A stretch of DNA of 64,000 bases, from contig JBJXHC010000038.1 of assembly GCA_046160825.1 (NCBI GenBank), positions 1 to 64,000 of the forward strand. The letters are read 5' to 3'. This document shows positions 36,864 through 45,912 of this stretch, piece by piece. Positions within the stretch are counted from its first letter, which is position 1, and each line of letters starts with the position of its first letter. Under the pieces are notes generated by a model. The model had not been told where the DNA came from and did not search any database. It saw only the letters and a program-made list of their open reading frames with translations. Source of the DNA: JBJXHC01 sp046160825 (GTDB taxonomy: Bacteria; Bacteroidota; Ignavibacteria; UBA10030; UBA6906). Made by a program: the position numbers and the translations under genes.

Positions 36864-37571
36864 ATGGAATATTTCTACACTCCACCCGGGAATGTTTCCA
36901 CTTCATCGCTCGTTATTGTGGACGAAGAGTTCAATCACCTGACACACGTCATGCGGAAGAAAGTCGGCGATCGTACGACCGTTGTGGACGGTATTGGGCA
37001 CGCGTACGAGGTGACACTTGAAACTATCGGCAAGCACACAGCAACCTGCGACATCCATTCCGTCCGGAACCGGCTAAATGAACCGGATGTTAATCTCATA
37101 TTGGCTGTGGCCATTCTGAAGCATACGGCGAATTATGATTTCCTTGTTGAAAAATGCACGGAGCTTGGGGTAAACAAGATCATTCCCATGACGACACAAC
37201 GAACAATCACACAACACGCACGTACGGACCGGTGGCAAAAGCTTGCTCTTGCAGCAATGAAACAGTCCGGTCGCTGTGTGCTACCGCGGATAGAAAGCCT
37301 TGTGACATTTGATGAAGTGTTGCAACACGCTGCTGTCGATACACTCAAACTCATACCTCACGAACAAATTTCCACCCCTCACCTTGCCAATATTGCCCGA
37401 TCCAACACCAGCAACATTCTGATTTGTATTGGCCCTGAGGGTGGATTTACCGAAGTGGAGATACTGAATGCCACAGCAGCCGGATTTCAGCCAGTCAGCC
37501 TTGGGCGGCGCCGACTTCGGACAGAAACCGCGGCAATAACCGCAGCGAGTATGACGACGAGCGCATCTTAA
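36864..37571 (+). CDS. rsmE: 16S rRNA (uracil1498-N3)-methyltransferase
   Basis: 235 residues. SPOUT-class enzyme that methylates U1498 of 16S rRNA. The knot region is seen in LICIGPEGGFTEVE and LGRRRLRTETAAI, with the family segment LVEKCTELGVNKIIPM in the middle. The N-terminal PUA-like part (EFNHLTHVMRKKVGD) binds RNA. It is last in the plus-strand run and convergent with the histidine genes; no clear terminator was seen in the 166-bp gap. Confidence 0.94.
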   Translation: MEYFYTPPGNVSTSSLVIVDEEFNHLTHVMRKKVGDRTTVVDGIGHAYEVTLETIGKHTATCDIHSVRNRLNEPDVNLILAVAILKHTANYDFLVEKCTELGVNKIIPMTTQRTITQHARTDRWQKLALAAMKQSGRCVLPRIESLVTFDEVLQHAAVDTLKLIPHEQISTPHLANIARSNTSNILICIGPEGGFTEVEILNATAAGFQPVSLGRRRLRTETAAITAASMTTSAS

Positions 37572-37737
37572 TAGGATTGAGTTGCAGCGGTTTTATTTTT
37601 TCGATGGAACACCGGCGGGAGGTCCTTTCAGACTTGATATTTCAATACATAAAGGGCGGGATGATAGCGTTGCAGAGCATTTCTGTCTCGAGTGTTAAAG
37701 ACACCGAGATGAGGTCTGACGGAAAACGGTTGTAAGA

Positions 37738-38370
37738 TTATTCCTTCTTCATCGTTTTTCCCACCACCTCCATCATTTCTTCCAGCATCATTTTGCTGGT
37801 CTTGAGCAACGATTCCACTTCTTCCGATTTCCACCCGACGAATTCCGGATCTTCCAATCCGTTCAGGTTGATGCGCACATTCAACGCGGCGCCTTCGCAA
37901 GCAGCATTGAACATAAGCGCGCTTACCCCGGCATCGCTGATGGAGTTGACATTGCCGTTGGCCGCAACCTCTTGTGCGAGGGCCATTCCGTCAATGCAAT
38001 GTTTCATCACTTCGAGCGGAACGAGGGTTGCTTCCTTGGTTGCCTCCCGGACTGCAGCGGCGCGCAATGCCTTCTGCGATTCATTGTCCTTGGGAAGAGT
38101 GTACGCCTCCATTACTTTATTGAAGGCATCCGTGTCCTTGTCGATGAGCGCCGTGAACGTGGTGCGCAGTATCTCGGATTGTGCCAGCACCTTCTTCATG
38201 TCGTCCTCTACATCGGCGTATTTCTTCTTGCCGATGGTGAGGTGGCACACCATGGACGTAAGAGCGGAAGCAAGTGCGCCCGAAAGAGCTGCAACACTCC
38301 CCCCTCCGGGTGCCGGAGAGTTGGACGCAAGTTCACTGAGAAATGAAGAGACCGTTTTGTTGACAAGCAT
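37738..38370 (-). CDS. fchA: formimidoyltetrahydrofolate cyclodeaminase
   Basis: 210 residues. Converts 5-formimino-THF to methenyl-THF and ammonia, the last one-carbon step after histidine breakdown. Recognised by NSPAPGGGSVAALSGALASAL near the N-terminus and GVSALMFNAACEGAALNV near the end; mostly helical. In many organisms this domain is fused to FtcD; here it is a separate gene 8 bp downstream of ftcD. Confidence 0.9.
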   Translation of the reverse strand: MLVNKTVSSFLSELASNSPAPGGGSVAALSGALASALTSMVCHLTIGKKKYADVEDDMKKVLAQSEILRTTFTALIDKDTDAFNKVMEAYTLPKDNESQKALRAAAVREATKEATLVPLEVMKHCIDGMALAQEVAANGNVNSISDAGVSALMFNAACEGAALNVRINLNGLEDPEFVGWKSEEVESLLKTSKMMLEEMMEVVGKTMKKE

Positions 38371-38378
38371 GGCGAGTC

Positions 38379-39398
38379 CTAAAGTTGGTATTCGATGACT
38401 TTCTTTTTGGGGTCAAATGTTTCAAGCTGGCTTAGTCCGAGGTTATCAATCGCTGCCTTCATCAATCCTTCGTCGGAAGAAGCCGAGGGATCATAAAATT
38501 TGCCGGCCATAAGCAGGGCCTCTTTCGGGGTGAGTCCGACGATCTCGCTTCCCGTTACAGTGACACCGAGCGTGGCCGCTTGCTTCTTCACTTCTTCGAA
38601 CACCGCGTGAGGCGGAGTCACGAGGTAGTTTACCACATTGATGGAAACCTGCGCAATATTGTGCGCGTCCAGTAACACGCCCATCGCCTTTATTGCCTTC
38701 AGTGTTCCGGGAATATTCACTTTCTGTCCCCGTGCATCCAGCACCGGATTACCGGAAGCGTCCTTTTTCACTCTGCCACTTTCGCGTATCGTGAGTGCGA
38801 TCTCTTGTGCGATCTTGGAATCTGCGGTAGCGAGATTGACATTGTAGGCGATCAGGAACATACGCGCTCCAGTCACGGTGCCACCGGATTTCGGGTTGAA
38901 CACTGTCGGGCCATAATCCGGCACCCAGGCAGGATCCTGAAGCTTCTCAGCAAGTCCCTCGTACTCTCCCTTTCTGATGGTGGAGAGGTTCCGGCGTTCG
39001 GGGCGTGTTGCCGCTTCTTCATACAGGTAGATGGGGATGTTCAGTTCTGCGCCGGCGCGCTTGCCAAACCGATGAGCAAGTTGTACACACTCTTGCATCG
39101 TCACGCCGGAGACCGGGATGAAGGGCACGACATCCGTTGCACCCAGTCGCGGGTGTTCTCCCTTCTGTTCCGTCATATCAATAAGTTCGCACGCTTTTCG
39201 GGTTGCCGCAAACGCAGCTTCAACAACCGCATCCGGTTCACCGACGAAAGTCACCACGGTGCGATTATAGTCCTTGTCCGGCTCGGCGCTGATGAACTTC
39301 ACGCCGGACACGGCGCTGATCGCTCCTCCGATTGCGTTGATCGTCTTGATATTCCGTCCCTCACTGAAGTTGGGGACACATTCCACTATCCGGGTCAT
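38379..39398 (-). CDS. ftcD: glutamate formimidoyltransferase
   Basis: 339 residues from an ATG (a GTG directly before it is an alternative). Transfers the formimino group of formiminoglutamate to tetrahydrofolate. The N-terminus VECVPNFSEGRN is diagnostic, with GEHPRLGATDVVPFIP and the central IAYNVNL stretch supporting it. It is monofunctional: the cyclodeaminase half is the next gene. It lies 18 bp downstream of hutI. Confidence 0.94.
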   Translation of the reverse strand: MTRIVECVPNFSEGRNIKTINAIGGAISAVSGVKFISAEPDKDYNRTVVTFVGEPDAVVEAAFAATRKACELIDMTEQKGEHPRLGATDVVPFIPVSGVTMQECVQLAHRFGKRAGAELNIPIYLYEEAATRPERRNLSTIRKGEYEGLAEKLQDPAWVPDYGPTVFNPKSGGTVTGARMFLIAYNVNLATADSKIAQEIALTIRESGRVKKDASGNPVLDARGQKVNIPGTLKAIKAMGVLLDAHNIAQVSINVVNYLVTPPHAVFEEVKKQAATLGVTVTGSEIVGLTPKEALLMAGKFYDPSASSDEGLMKAAIDNLGLSQLETFDPKKKVIEYQL

Positions 39399-39416
39399 CA
39401 CTATTCCGCTGGATAT

Positions 39417-40661
39417 TTAGAATTCGAGGATGGTGCCATTTTTCACAACGGTATTAATATGGTTCATACCAAAATGATATGCGAGAAACGTGTAGTCCGG
39501 AATGTGCGCGATAACCATATCGGCATTTTTTCCGACCTCGATACTTCCCACGCTTGTGGACATATCCAGAGCGGCGGCGGCATTCAATGTTGATGCGGTG
39601 ATTGCTTCCTCGGGCGTCATCTTCATTTGTGTACAGGCAATTGTCATCATCAGCGGCATGGAGAACGACATACATGAGCCGGGATTGAAATCGCTCGCGA
39701 TGGCCACAGGAACATCACCGTCAATTAACGACCGGGCCGGCGCGTATCCATGACTCAGAAAGAACGACACTCCCGGAAGCAATGTCGCCACAACACCAGT
39801 GTCTCTTAGCGCGGCAATACCCTCCGGGGTCACATGTTCAAGATGATCCGCCGATGCAGCACCAACCCGCGCCGCAAGTTGAGCGCCTCCAAGGGAGGTC
39901 AGCTCTTCAGCATGAACCTTTACTCCCATCCCTTGCTGTTTTGCTGCATTCAGTATACGTTCCGAATCTTCGATCTCAAAGTACCCCTTCTCACAAAACA
40001 CATCGGCAAATGTTGCCAGCTTCTTCCGACCGACATATGGTATCATTTCTTCGATCACCAATCGAACATACTCCGCCTTATTCTGCTTGTATTCGGGTGG
40101 AACCGCATGCGCGCCAATAAATGTCGGCACAACGGTCATCATCTCCTCCGTCTTGAGTTCATTGATCGCCTCAAGCATCTTGATCTCGGAGTCCATACTC
40201 AATCCGTAACCCGATTTTATTTCCACCGTTGTTGTGCCGTGTTTCATCATATCGGTCATGTATCGCGCAGTGGAACGCTTCAGTTCTTTCTTGCTTGCCG
40301 CCCGAACGTGCGAGAGGGTATTGAGAATCCCGCCCCCCTGCTCGGCAATCTGCTGGTATGTCGCTCCTTGTGCGCGCAAAGCAAACTCGTGTGCGCGGTT
40401 TCCGGCAAACATCATGTGTGTATGTGAATCCACAAACCCGGGAAATACGACTTTGCCTGCGGCATCAATCTCAGGCGTATCTTCACTCAAGGGCTCTGTG
40501 AAAGCATTCATTTCACCAACCCAGGCAATCTTCCCATTCAGACACAGTACGCCGGCATTACGAATGATTCCAAGGTCGCTCATCGCGCGACCAGTCTTCA
40601 CGCGTTTCCCCCCGGATGCCACGGTCACCAATTGGGAAATGTTCTTGATGAAGAGTTTCAA
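39417..40661 (-). CDS. hutI: imidazolonepropionase
   Basis: 414 residues. Opens the imidazolone ring to give N-formimino-glutamate. Amidohydrolase fold with metal ligands H80 and H82 in FVDSHTHMMF, further histidines in GAHAVP and KVHAEELTSLGG, and an aspartate in ASDFNPGSC. The family pattern GGGILNTLSHVRAAS is present. First gene of hutI-ftcD-fchA. Confidence 0.95.
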   Translation of the reverse strand: MKLFIKNISQLVTVASGGKRVKTGRAMSDLGIIRNAGVLCLNGKIAWVGEMNAFTEPLSEDTPEIDAAGKVVFPGFVDSHTHMMFAGNRAHEFALRAQGATYQQIAEQGGGILNTLSHVRAASKKELKRSTARYMTDMMKHGTTTVEIKSGYGLSMDSEIKMLEAINELKTEEMMTVVPTFIGAHAVPPEYKQNKAEYVRLVIEEMIPYVGRKKLATFADVFCEKGYFEIEDSERILNAAKQQGMGVKVHAEELTSLGGAQLAARVGAASADHLEHVTPEGIAALRDTGVVATLLPGVSFFLSHGYAPARSLIDGDVPVAIASDFNPGSCMSFSMPLMMTIACTQMKMTPEEAITASTLNAAAALDMSTSVGSIEVGKNADMVIAHIPDYTFLAYHFGMNHINTVVKNGTILEF

Positions 40662-40768
40662 CGTGCCTTAATCAGTCGGAAGTGAATATCCAAACAGTTG
40701 AGTTTGGAGCGATACAGCGCGATGGAAAGATACGAAAAGGGGTCGGTAACCGCAAACAGATGAAAAGC

Positions 40769-41923
40769 TTACGGGGAGACCACAAGTTGCTTTTGGATGG
40801 CAGGTGACAGTGTGGGGAGGTTGTTGTTCGAGCGCGTCAACTCAACATACTTGCCATAAAATTCCATTGGACCGAGAGCAATGGTAGCAGCGAGAGCAGG
40901 ACGGCCAAGGGTGATATCAATTTGCCGCGCGATGAATAATCCGGTGATGGCTCCGTAACTGTCCCAGTATTCCGATGTATTGGATGCACGGATGATCTCA
41001 CCAGCGCGACGTGGCGAGGTTCGAGGAGAGAGCAGATCGGACGCATTCTTATTGAACTCATCGAACGACGCGTTGATGCGCTGATCCCAATCCTGCGGCA
41101 AATATCCACGCGAGCGTTGCTCGAATGAAAGATAGTGCGCGATACCTTCATTGTGGGTGAGTTCAAGAAGCCGGTCAAGGTATGTTTGACGTGAAGCGAA
41201 GTATTCCTGCCACACAGCAGATGAGTCCTGATACACGCCGAGCGTTGCATGAAAGACTTCGTGCGCAACCACGGCGAGGGTGCCGATAAATCGTTCGTCC
41301 AAATTCCGCCCGTAGTTCACGGCTTTGGCGAGGTTCACCACAATAGTCAGTTCACCTTCCCCTTCACCAACGAAGACCGGTACGTCTCCACGCCAGACAA
41401 CACGACGAACGAACGCGTCAATGTTGCCGTGGCCAAACGCGACAAAGAAGACCGGAATCGACGTGGAGATTTCAGTATTGACGGGGAACAACTGCTCCAC
41501 CGTCCCCACAACACGACGGCCAAAATTCCTGCGCTTGATTTCATCCAACAATTCCCTCATCGCGAGTGCCTGGATTCTCGCCTCTCCCATTCCGTAGACA
41601 TCCCCTTCGGAGCGTTGACCAAATTTCGCATCCGTGAGATTCTGGACAAGATGATCCATGCCGAACGTCTTCTGTGCAAGGAGTTCCGCCGTTGCCAAAG
41701 CGACCATACTGCCTCTGAGCGTCGCCACATCCTCCGGTCTGCCTGAACGTCCTTCGTACAACTCCACAGTCTTTTCTGCGGACTCCATATTAAGAGAAAG
41801 CCTGACATCAAAGTTCGAGTTGGTCTGAGCATAGACGGCAGGAGAAAAAAAGAATAAATACCCGGACATCACCCACATAACCCCGTCACTCCATCTCTCC
41901 AATACTCCGTGGCTCCCATTCAT
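40769..41923 (-). CDS. secreted DUF5700-like zinc metallopeptidase
   Basis: 384 residues from an ATG with GGAG seven bases upstream. The signal peptide has an unusual n-region (MNGSHGVLERWSDG) encoded by short GGAGT-type repeats, then a hydrophobic core and a cut near VYAQ. Zinc motif HEVFH at 221-225 with a likely third ligand E259 in THNEGIAHYLSF. The overall pattern fits the DUF5700 group of putative zinc proteases. It begins four bases after the stop of the PP2C phosphatase. Substrate unknown. Confidence 0.72.
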   Translation of the reverse strand: MNGSHGVLERWSDGVMWVMSGYLFFFSPAVYAQTNSNFDVRLSLNMESAEKTVELYEGRSGRPEDVATLRGSMVALATAELLAQKTFGMDHLVQNLTDAKFGQRSEGDVYGMGEARIQALAMRELLDEIKRRNFGRRVVGTVEQLFPVNTEISTSIPVFFVAFGHGNIDAFVRRVVWRGDVPVFVGEGEGELTIVVNLAKAVNYGRNLDERFIGTLAVVAHEVFHATLGVYQDSSAVWQEYFASRQTYLDRLLELTHNEGIAHYLSFEQRSRGYLPQDWDQRINASFDEFNKNASDLLSPRTSPRRAGEIIRASNTSEYWDSYGAITGLFIARQIDITLGRPALAATIALGPMEFYGKYVELTRSNNNLPTLSPAIQKQLVVSP

Positions 41924-41935
41924 TCCATCACTCCG
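41881..41935. repeat. degenerate 8-9-bp GGAGTNNNT repeats over a gene start
   Basis: Read on the minus strand, units such as GGAGTGAT, GGAATGAAT, GGAGTATT, GGAGAGAT and GGAGTGACG follow one another across the ribosome binding site and the first ~15 codons of the metallopeptidase gene. They resemble the nonamers near dinB. Confidence 0.45.
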
Positions 41936-43289
41936 TTTTCACCACTACCATGGTCATATCATCGTGTTGTTCAGCCTGACCGACGAATACCTGGACTTCC
42001 TTCGTGATCGCTTCAAGTATCTGGCTGGCCGAAAGAGTCGAGACCGGAAGCTGCTTTACAAACTCATCGAGTCGCTCGGATCCGTATTGTTCATCTTTGA
42101 TATTCATCGCCTCAGTGAATCCATCCGTCATGAGGAGTAAGATGCTTCCCGGTGTGAGTTGTATTGAACGTTCCTGATACGTCGCCTCCTCGGTCATACC
42201 AAGAGGGAATGTTGCGCCGTTGGCATTGAGCCACTCAACTGCTCCATCCCGACAGAGCAACGGTTTGATCTGTCCAGCATTTGCAAACGTGAACGACTTT
42301 GCAGCAACATCAATCACTCCCAGGAGGAACGTCACAAAATGGCCGCGGCGTGAATACTTGTACACCGATTTGTTCAAGTGCGTGAGGATTTCAGCGGGCG
42401 ACGATGCTTGTCGGGACTCACTGACAAACGCACCCGTGGTGAACACCGCCGACATTGCAGCGTGCATTCCCTTACCCGACACATCAAAAGTACTGATGCC
42501 AAAGAGAGATGTGCTATTATTGAGATACGAATAATCAAAATGATCGCCGCCCACCACCTTCGCTGGAAGCGACTGTCCCGCAATATCAAACCCGGAGACC
42601 GGGGGGCATTGTGCAGGCATCAAGGAGACCTGCACATCGTGGGCGAGTTTGAGTTCTGTTTGCAGAGTCTCGCGCTCGCCGCGTTCACGCGACACCACCC
42701 AACTGAGCAGATTGACTGCACCGAGCACAAGACATCCTGCCACAATCAGAGCCATCAGACCAGTCCCTATCTCAAGATAGGCCACAATGAGACCAAGGGT
42801 TATGAGCGTGTAGCTGATCGCAACAAGACGCTTTCTGTCATCGGGAAAGTCGGCGTAGATTTCATCGGTCCAGAGAAGCGAGAAAAGGAAAGCATCCCAA
42901 AGCTTTGTCTGCCCACCGGATGATTCCATCTTTCGTCGGTATACCTCTTTCTTCTCCAGCGCAATCACGGTTATTCTCTCCCACATGAAATAGAGAATAC
43001 CGGCTATTACAAGATCAAATCCGAACCGCGACCAGTTGTCGCTGCTTACGCCCTCCGCAATCGCGCCGAGAATTTCCAACGCAATAAGTACCTTTATGAT
43101 CGTGAGGATGATCTTTCTGAGCTTGATCGGATCAATGAATGGGGGATTGTTCAGCCGCTGGCCCACCGTACCCGCTGATTGCCGCTGCCACGATTGCTTT
43201 GCATCAGAAACCACTCCTTGCACCGAGGATTGAATGTCCTCAGCTTCCTTCCTGAAATATGTCCCTACACCGGCAAGAGTTTTTTTCAT
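41928..43289 (-). CDS. membrane PP2C-type (RsbU/SpoIIE) serine phosphatase
   Basis: 453 residues. The N-terminal half has at least four membrane segments (IILTIIKVLIALEILGAIA; FGFDLVIAGILYF; LVAISYTLITLGLIVAYLEI; LMALIVAGCLVLGAVNLL). A short linker then leads into a SpoIIE-type phosphatase domain (~240-453) with metal-binding FDVSGKGMHAAMS, LMTDGFTEA and EQHDDMTMVVVK. Such enzymes usually dephosphorylate anti-sigma antagonists; no antagonist gene is in the window. The start overlaps the stop of the Cys-rich small protein (ATGA). Confidence 0.9.
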   Translation of the reverse strand: MKKTLAGVGTYFRKEAEDIQSSVQGVVSDAKQSWQRQSAGTVGQRLNNPPFIDPIKLRKIILTIIKVLIALEILGAIAEGVSSDNWSRFGFDLVIAGILYFMWERITVIALEKKEVYRRKMESSGGQTKLWDAFLFSLLWTDEIYADFPDDRKRLVAISYTLITLGLIVAYLEIGTGLMALIVAGCLVLGAVNLLSWVVSRERGERETLQTELKLAHDVQVSLMPAQCPPVSGFDIAGQSLPAKVVGGDHFDYSYLNNSTSLFGISTFDVSGKGMHAAMSAVFTTGAFVSESRQASSPAEILTHLNKSVYKYSRRGHFVTFLLGVIDVAAKSFTFANAGQIKPLLCRDGAVEWLNANGATFPLGMTEEATYQERSIQLTPGSILLLMTDGFTEAMNIKDEQYGSERLDEFVKQLPVSTLSASQILEAITKEVQVFVGQAEQHDDMTMVVVKTE

Positions 43290-43495
43290 CGTTGCTCATC
43301 ACTTTCGATTGCATTCTGTCGTTCAAAACCCTGACATTCCAACACAGGCAGACGCGGATACTTGGTGAAGCGTGCGTCCGTCTGGGAGAGAGTACATAGA
43401 TAGAATGTACTCCCCCTGGGATTTATGATGATATCAACATATCGGCACACGCGGCATAGCCCAATATTGTCTGAGAATAAAGTTGTTGCCATCAT
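43286..43495 (-). CDS. small cysteine-rich conserved protein, 69 aa
   Basis: Translation gives MMATTLFSDNIGLCRVCRYV at the N-terminus, then FYLCTLSQTDARF and YPRLPVLECQGFE. The pattern CxxC, then a lone Cys after RGSTFY, then YPxLPVLxCxGxE resembles a family of short cysteine-containing proteins seen in many phyla without known function; four cysteines could hold a metal. The ATG overlaps the hutU stop and the stop overlaps the phosphatase start, both as ATGA, so it is translationally coupled on both sides. Confidence 0.72.
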   Translation of the reverse strand: MMATTLFSDNIGLCRVCRYVDIIINPRGSTFYLCTLSQTDARFTKYPRLPVLECQGFERQNAIESDEQR

Positions 43496-45153
43496 TTCAT
43501 CATTGGCACGTTCACACCCTGGCTCTTCGCATTCTCAATCGCACGTTCATACCCTGCATCAGCATGACGGATAATTCCCATTCCCGGATCGTACGTGAGC
43601 ACATGCTGTAATCTTGCTTCTGCTTCCTTGGTGCCATCAGCAACCACAACCATTCCCGCGTGGATGGAAAGTCCCATACCAACACCACCACCGTGATGCA
43701 CGCTTACCCAGCTTGCTCCACCGACTGCATTGAGCAACGCATTCAGGATGGGCCAATCGGCAATGGCGTCGCTGCCGTCTTTCATTTTCTCGGTCTCGCG
43801 GTTCGGTGAAGCGACAGAGCCACAATCCAAGTGATCGCGTCCGATGACAATCGGCGCTTTCACTTCTCCTCGTGCAACAAGGTCATTGAATATCTTCCCC
43901 ATCTTTGCTCGCTCACCGTAGCCGAGCCAGCAAATCCGCGCCGGTAATCCCTGGAAGTGTATCTGCCTCTGCGCCTTCTCTATCCAGCGGCACAGCGGCT
44001 TGTTCTCCGGAAACGTCTCGAGAATAGCCCGGTCGGTTCGATAAATATCATCCGGCTCACCGGACAATGCCGCCCAACGGAATGGCCCTTTTCCATCACA
44101 GAATAACGGTCGAATATACTCCGGCACAAAGCCAGGAATATCAAAAGCATTGGTCAAACCGTTTGCCAGCGCCTCACCGCGGATATTGTTGCCGTAATCG
44201 AACGTTATTGCGCCCCTTTTCTGTAGGCCCAGCATAGCCTGTACATGTTCAACGATGGACGCCTGTGCAAGTTGCATGTACTTCTTCGGATCTGATTTGC
44301 GGAGGGCAAGCGCTGCCTCATATGAAATGTGGGCGGGGACGTAACCGTTCAGCGTATCATGCGCCGATGTTTGATCGGTGAGAATATCAATCTTGATGTT
44401 GCGAGCAAGAAGCTCCGGCAACACCTCGGCAGCATTCGCAAGCAGAGCAACGGACTTGGCTTCCTTGAGTTCTTTGGCGGTTTGCAAAATGAGCAACGCT
44501 TCATCGAGTGATGTTGCCATCTCATCGACGTATCCGCTCTTGAGTCTCTTCTCGATGCGTGAGCGATCGACTTCAATAGCGAGACATGCTGCACCGTTCA
44601 TCGTTGCGGCGAGAGGTTGCGCGCCTCCCATGCCCCCAAGTCCGGCGGTGACGAGGAGTCTGCCAGCAAGGCTCCCCCCATAATATTTCTCCGCACATGC
44701 AGCAAACGTTTCGTATGTCCCTTGGAGAATCCCTTGTGTGCCGATGTAAATCCAGCTCCCCGCGGTCATCTGACCGTACATCGTAAGGCCGAGAGCTTCG
44801 AGCCGACGGAACTCATACCCCGTCGCCCATTTGGGGACGAGCATACTGTTGGAGATGAGGACACGAGGAGCGTTCTCGTGCGTTTTGAAAATACCAACGG
44901 GCTTACCGGATTGTACGAGCAGCGTCTCATCGTTTTCCAGGCTCTTTAAGCTGCGCACGATTGCATCGTAGCATTCCCAATTGCGTGCCGCTTTGCCGAC
45001 GCCGCCGTAGACAATCAACTCATCTGGCTTTTCTGCAACGTCGGGATCAAGATTATTCATCAGCATACGTAGCGCTGCTTCCTGTATCCAGCCTTTGCAG
45101 GAGAGGGTGGTACCGTGGGGGGCTTTGATATTTGTCTTAGCTACGTCAAGCAT
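43492..45153 (-). CDS. hutU: urocanate hydratase
   Basis: 553 residues from an ATG with GGAG eight bases upstream. Converts urocanate to imidazolonepropionate using NAD. Typical segments: VYGGVGKAARNW, GQMTAGSWIYIGTQGI, VTAGLGGMGGAQPLA, ITFDYGNNIRG, GEPDDIYRTD and SVHHGGGVGMGLSIHAG. A longer in-frame start would overlap the REP-like hairpin and is rejected. hutH is not in the window. Confidence 0.96.
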   Translation of the reverse strand: MLDVAKTNIKAPHGTTLSCKGWIQEAALRMLMNNLDPDVAEKPDELIVYGGVGKAARNWECYDAIVRSLKSLENDETLLVQSGKPVGIFKTHENAPRVLISNSMLVPKWATGYEFRRLEALGLTMYGQMTAGSWIYIGTQGILQGTYETFAACAEKYYGGSLAGRLLVTAGLGGMGGAQPLAATMNGAACLAIEVDRSRIEKRLKSGYVDEMATSLDEALLILQTAKELKEAKSVALLANAAEVLPELLARNIKIDILTDQTSAHDTLNGYVPAHISYEAALALRKSDPKKYMQLAQASIVEHVQAMLGLQKRGAITFDYGNNIRGEALANGLTNAFDIPGFVPEYIRPLFCDGKGPFRWAALSGEPDDIYRTDRAILETFPENKPLCRWIEKAQRQIHFQGLPARICWLGYGERAKMGKIFNDLVARGEVKAPIVIGRDHLDCGSVASPNRETEKMKDGSDAIADWPILNALLNAVGGASWVSVHHGGGVGMGLSIHAGMVVVADGTKEAEARLQHVLTYDPGMGIIRHADAGYERAIENAKSQGVNVPMMK

Positions 45154-45184
45154 GAGCAATGCTCCATTGATTTCCTTTGACTTG

Positions 45185-45204
45185 CCACGAGCTTCAGCTC
45201 GTGG
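45185..45204. repeat. REP hairpin, copy A
   Basis: CCACGAGCT-TC-AGCTCGTGG, a perfect 9-bp palindrome, just upstream of hutU. Confidence 0.75.
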
Positions 45205-45259
45205 ATATTTCAAATGCCAAAATATACCAGAGGGCTTTAGCCAAATCCATAAGGGGTCT

Positions 45260-45697
45260 CTAGCCCTTCCTCAAAGCGGTGAATCCATACTCTTTCAGAA
45301 ATTCATCATATTCCTCTGCGAACGACTTCTTCCGGTGGTGTTCTTCCTGATTCTTGATATACTCCCTCACGATATCAATCGTCGAATCGCTTACTGATAC
45401 TGCAATATACTCATCTTGCCACTCAAGCTTCGTGGGCATGAGTTGTTGTTGATTGAACCAATGTGATGATTCTCCTTTGAGAAGCTGAGCCACCTTGGCA
45501 ATGGACTGATCCGCTCCAAGAGAAATCAAGGAGTGAATATGCTCGATATGTCCATTGATGAAGTCGAGATAAATCCCTTTTGCACGGGCGTTCTCTCTGA
45601 TATGTGTGAACAACTGCAATCTGATCTCTTTGCTTAAAAGCGGCTCCCGGTTTTTTATTGACCAGATCAGATGAATCCAGATTCTGAGATATGGCAT
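45260..45697 (-). CDS. REP-associated tyrosine transposase (RAYT, IS200-like Y1)
   Basis: 145 residues. N-terminus YLRIWIHLIWSIKNREPLL and the HUH-type motif HIEHIHSLISL identify the Y1/IS200 family. The nucleophile is likely the tyrosine in REYIKNQEEHH. RAYTs process single-stranded REP hairpins and are normally domesticated, one per locus. It is flanked by such hairpins (45185-45204, 45747-45766, 45850-45869). The frame is intact, with no sign of decay. Confidence 0.88.
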   Translation of the reverse strand: MPYLRIWIHLIWSIKNREPLLSKEIRLQLFTHIRENARAKGIYLDFINGHIEHIHSLISLGADQSIAKVAQLLKGESSHWFNQQQLMPTKLEWQDEYIAVSVSDSTIDIVREYIKNQEEHHRKKSFAEEYDEFLKEYGFTALRKG

Positions 45698-45746
45698 TTT
45701 TGTGTTTGGGTTAAAACCCCCAGTGGTGGGGAGTTGGGTTTCTTGT

Positions 45747-45766
45747 CCACGACCTAAAGGTCGTGG
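45747..45766. repeat. REP hairpin, copy B (variant)
   Basis: CCACGACC-TAAA-GGTCGTGG, preceded by a CCCC/GGGG hairpin at ~45717-45731; directly upstream of the RAYT start. Confidence 0.7.
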
Positions 45767-45849
45767 CTAGTCCTTTGGGAAAACTTGACTCTCCGGACGC
45801 TCGGCAGAGCGGAAAGGTTATGGCTTAGTCTTCATTGGGGCATGACTTG

Positions 45850-45869
45850 CCACGAGCTTTAGCTCGTGG
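45850..45869. repeat. REP hairpin, copy C
   Basis: CCACGAGCT-TT-AGCTCGTGG, the same palindrome as copy A with one loop change, just downstream of the ridA-like gene. Confidence 0.75.
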
Positions 45870-45912
45870 ATTTCCGAAAGTCTCAAAACGCTGAGGGCTT
45901 TAGCCAAACCTC

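Larger units (their letters stand above)
45179..45908. mobile_element. REP/RAYT module (repeat-flanked IS200-like transposase gene)
   Basis: A RAYT gene flanked by palindromic repeats. Related ~66-bp units lie at 45179-45245 and 45844-45908: both begin GACTTGCCACGAGCTT, contain the CCACGAGCT hairpin and end GAGGGCTTTAGCCAAA. A variant unit (45713-45770) lies just upstream of the transposase. The module sits in the gap between the ridA-like gene and hutU and interrupts neither. Confidence 0.75.

Noticed and set aside
43496..45213. longer hutU start (20 residues upstream)
   Set aside because: The extension would translate through the REP hairpin and lacks a ribosome binding site; homology begins at the chosen ATG.
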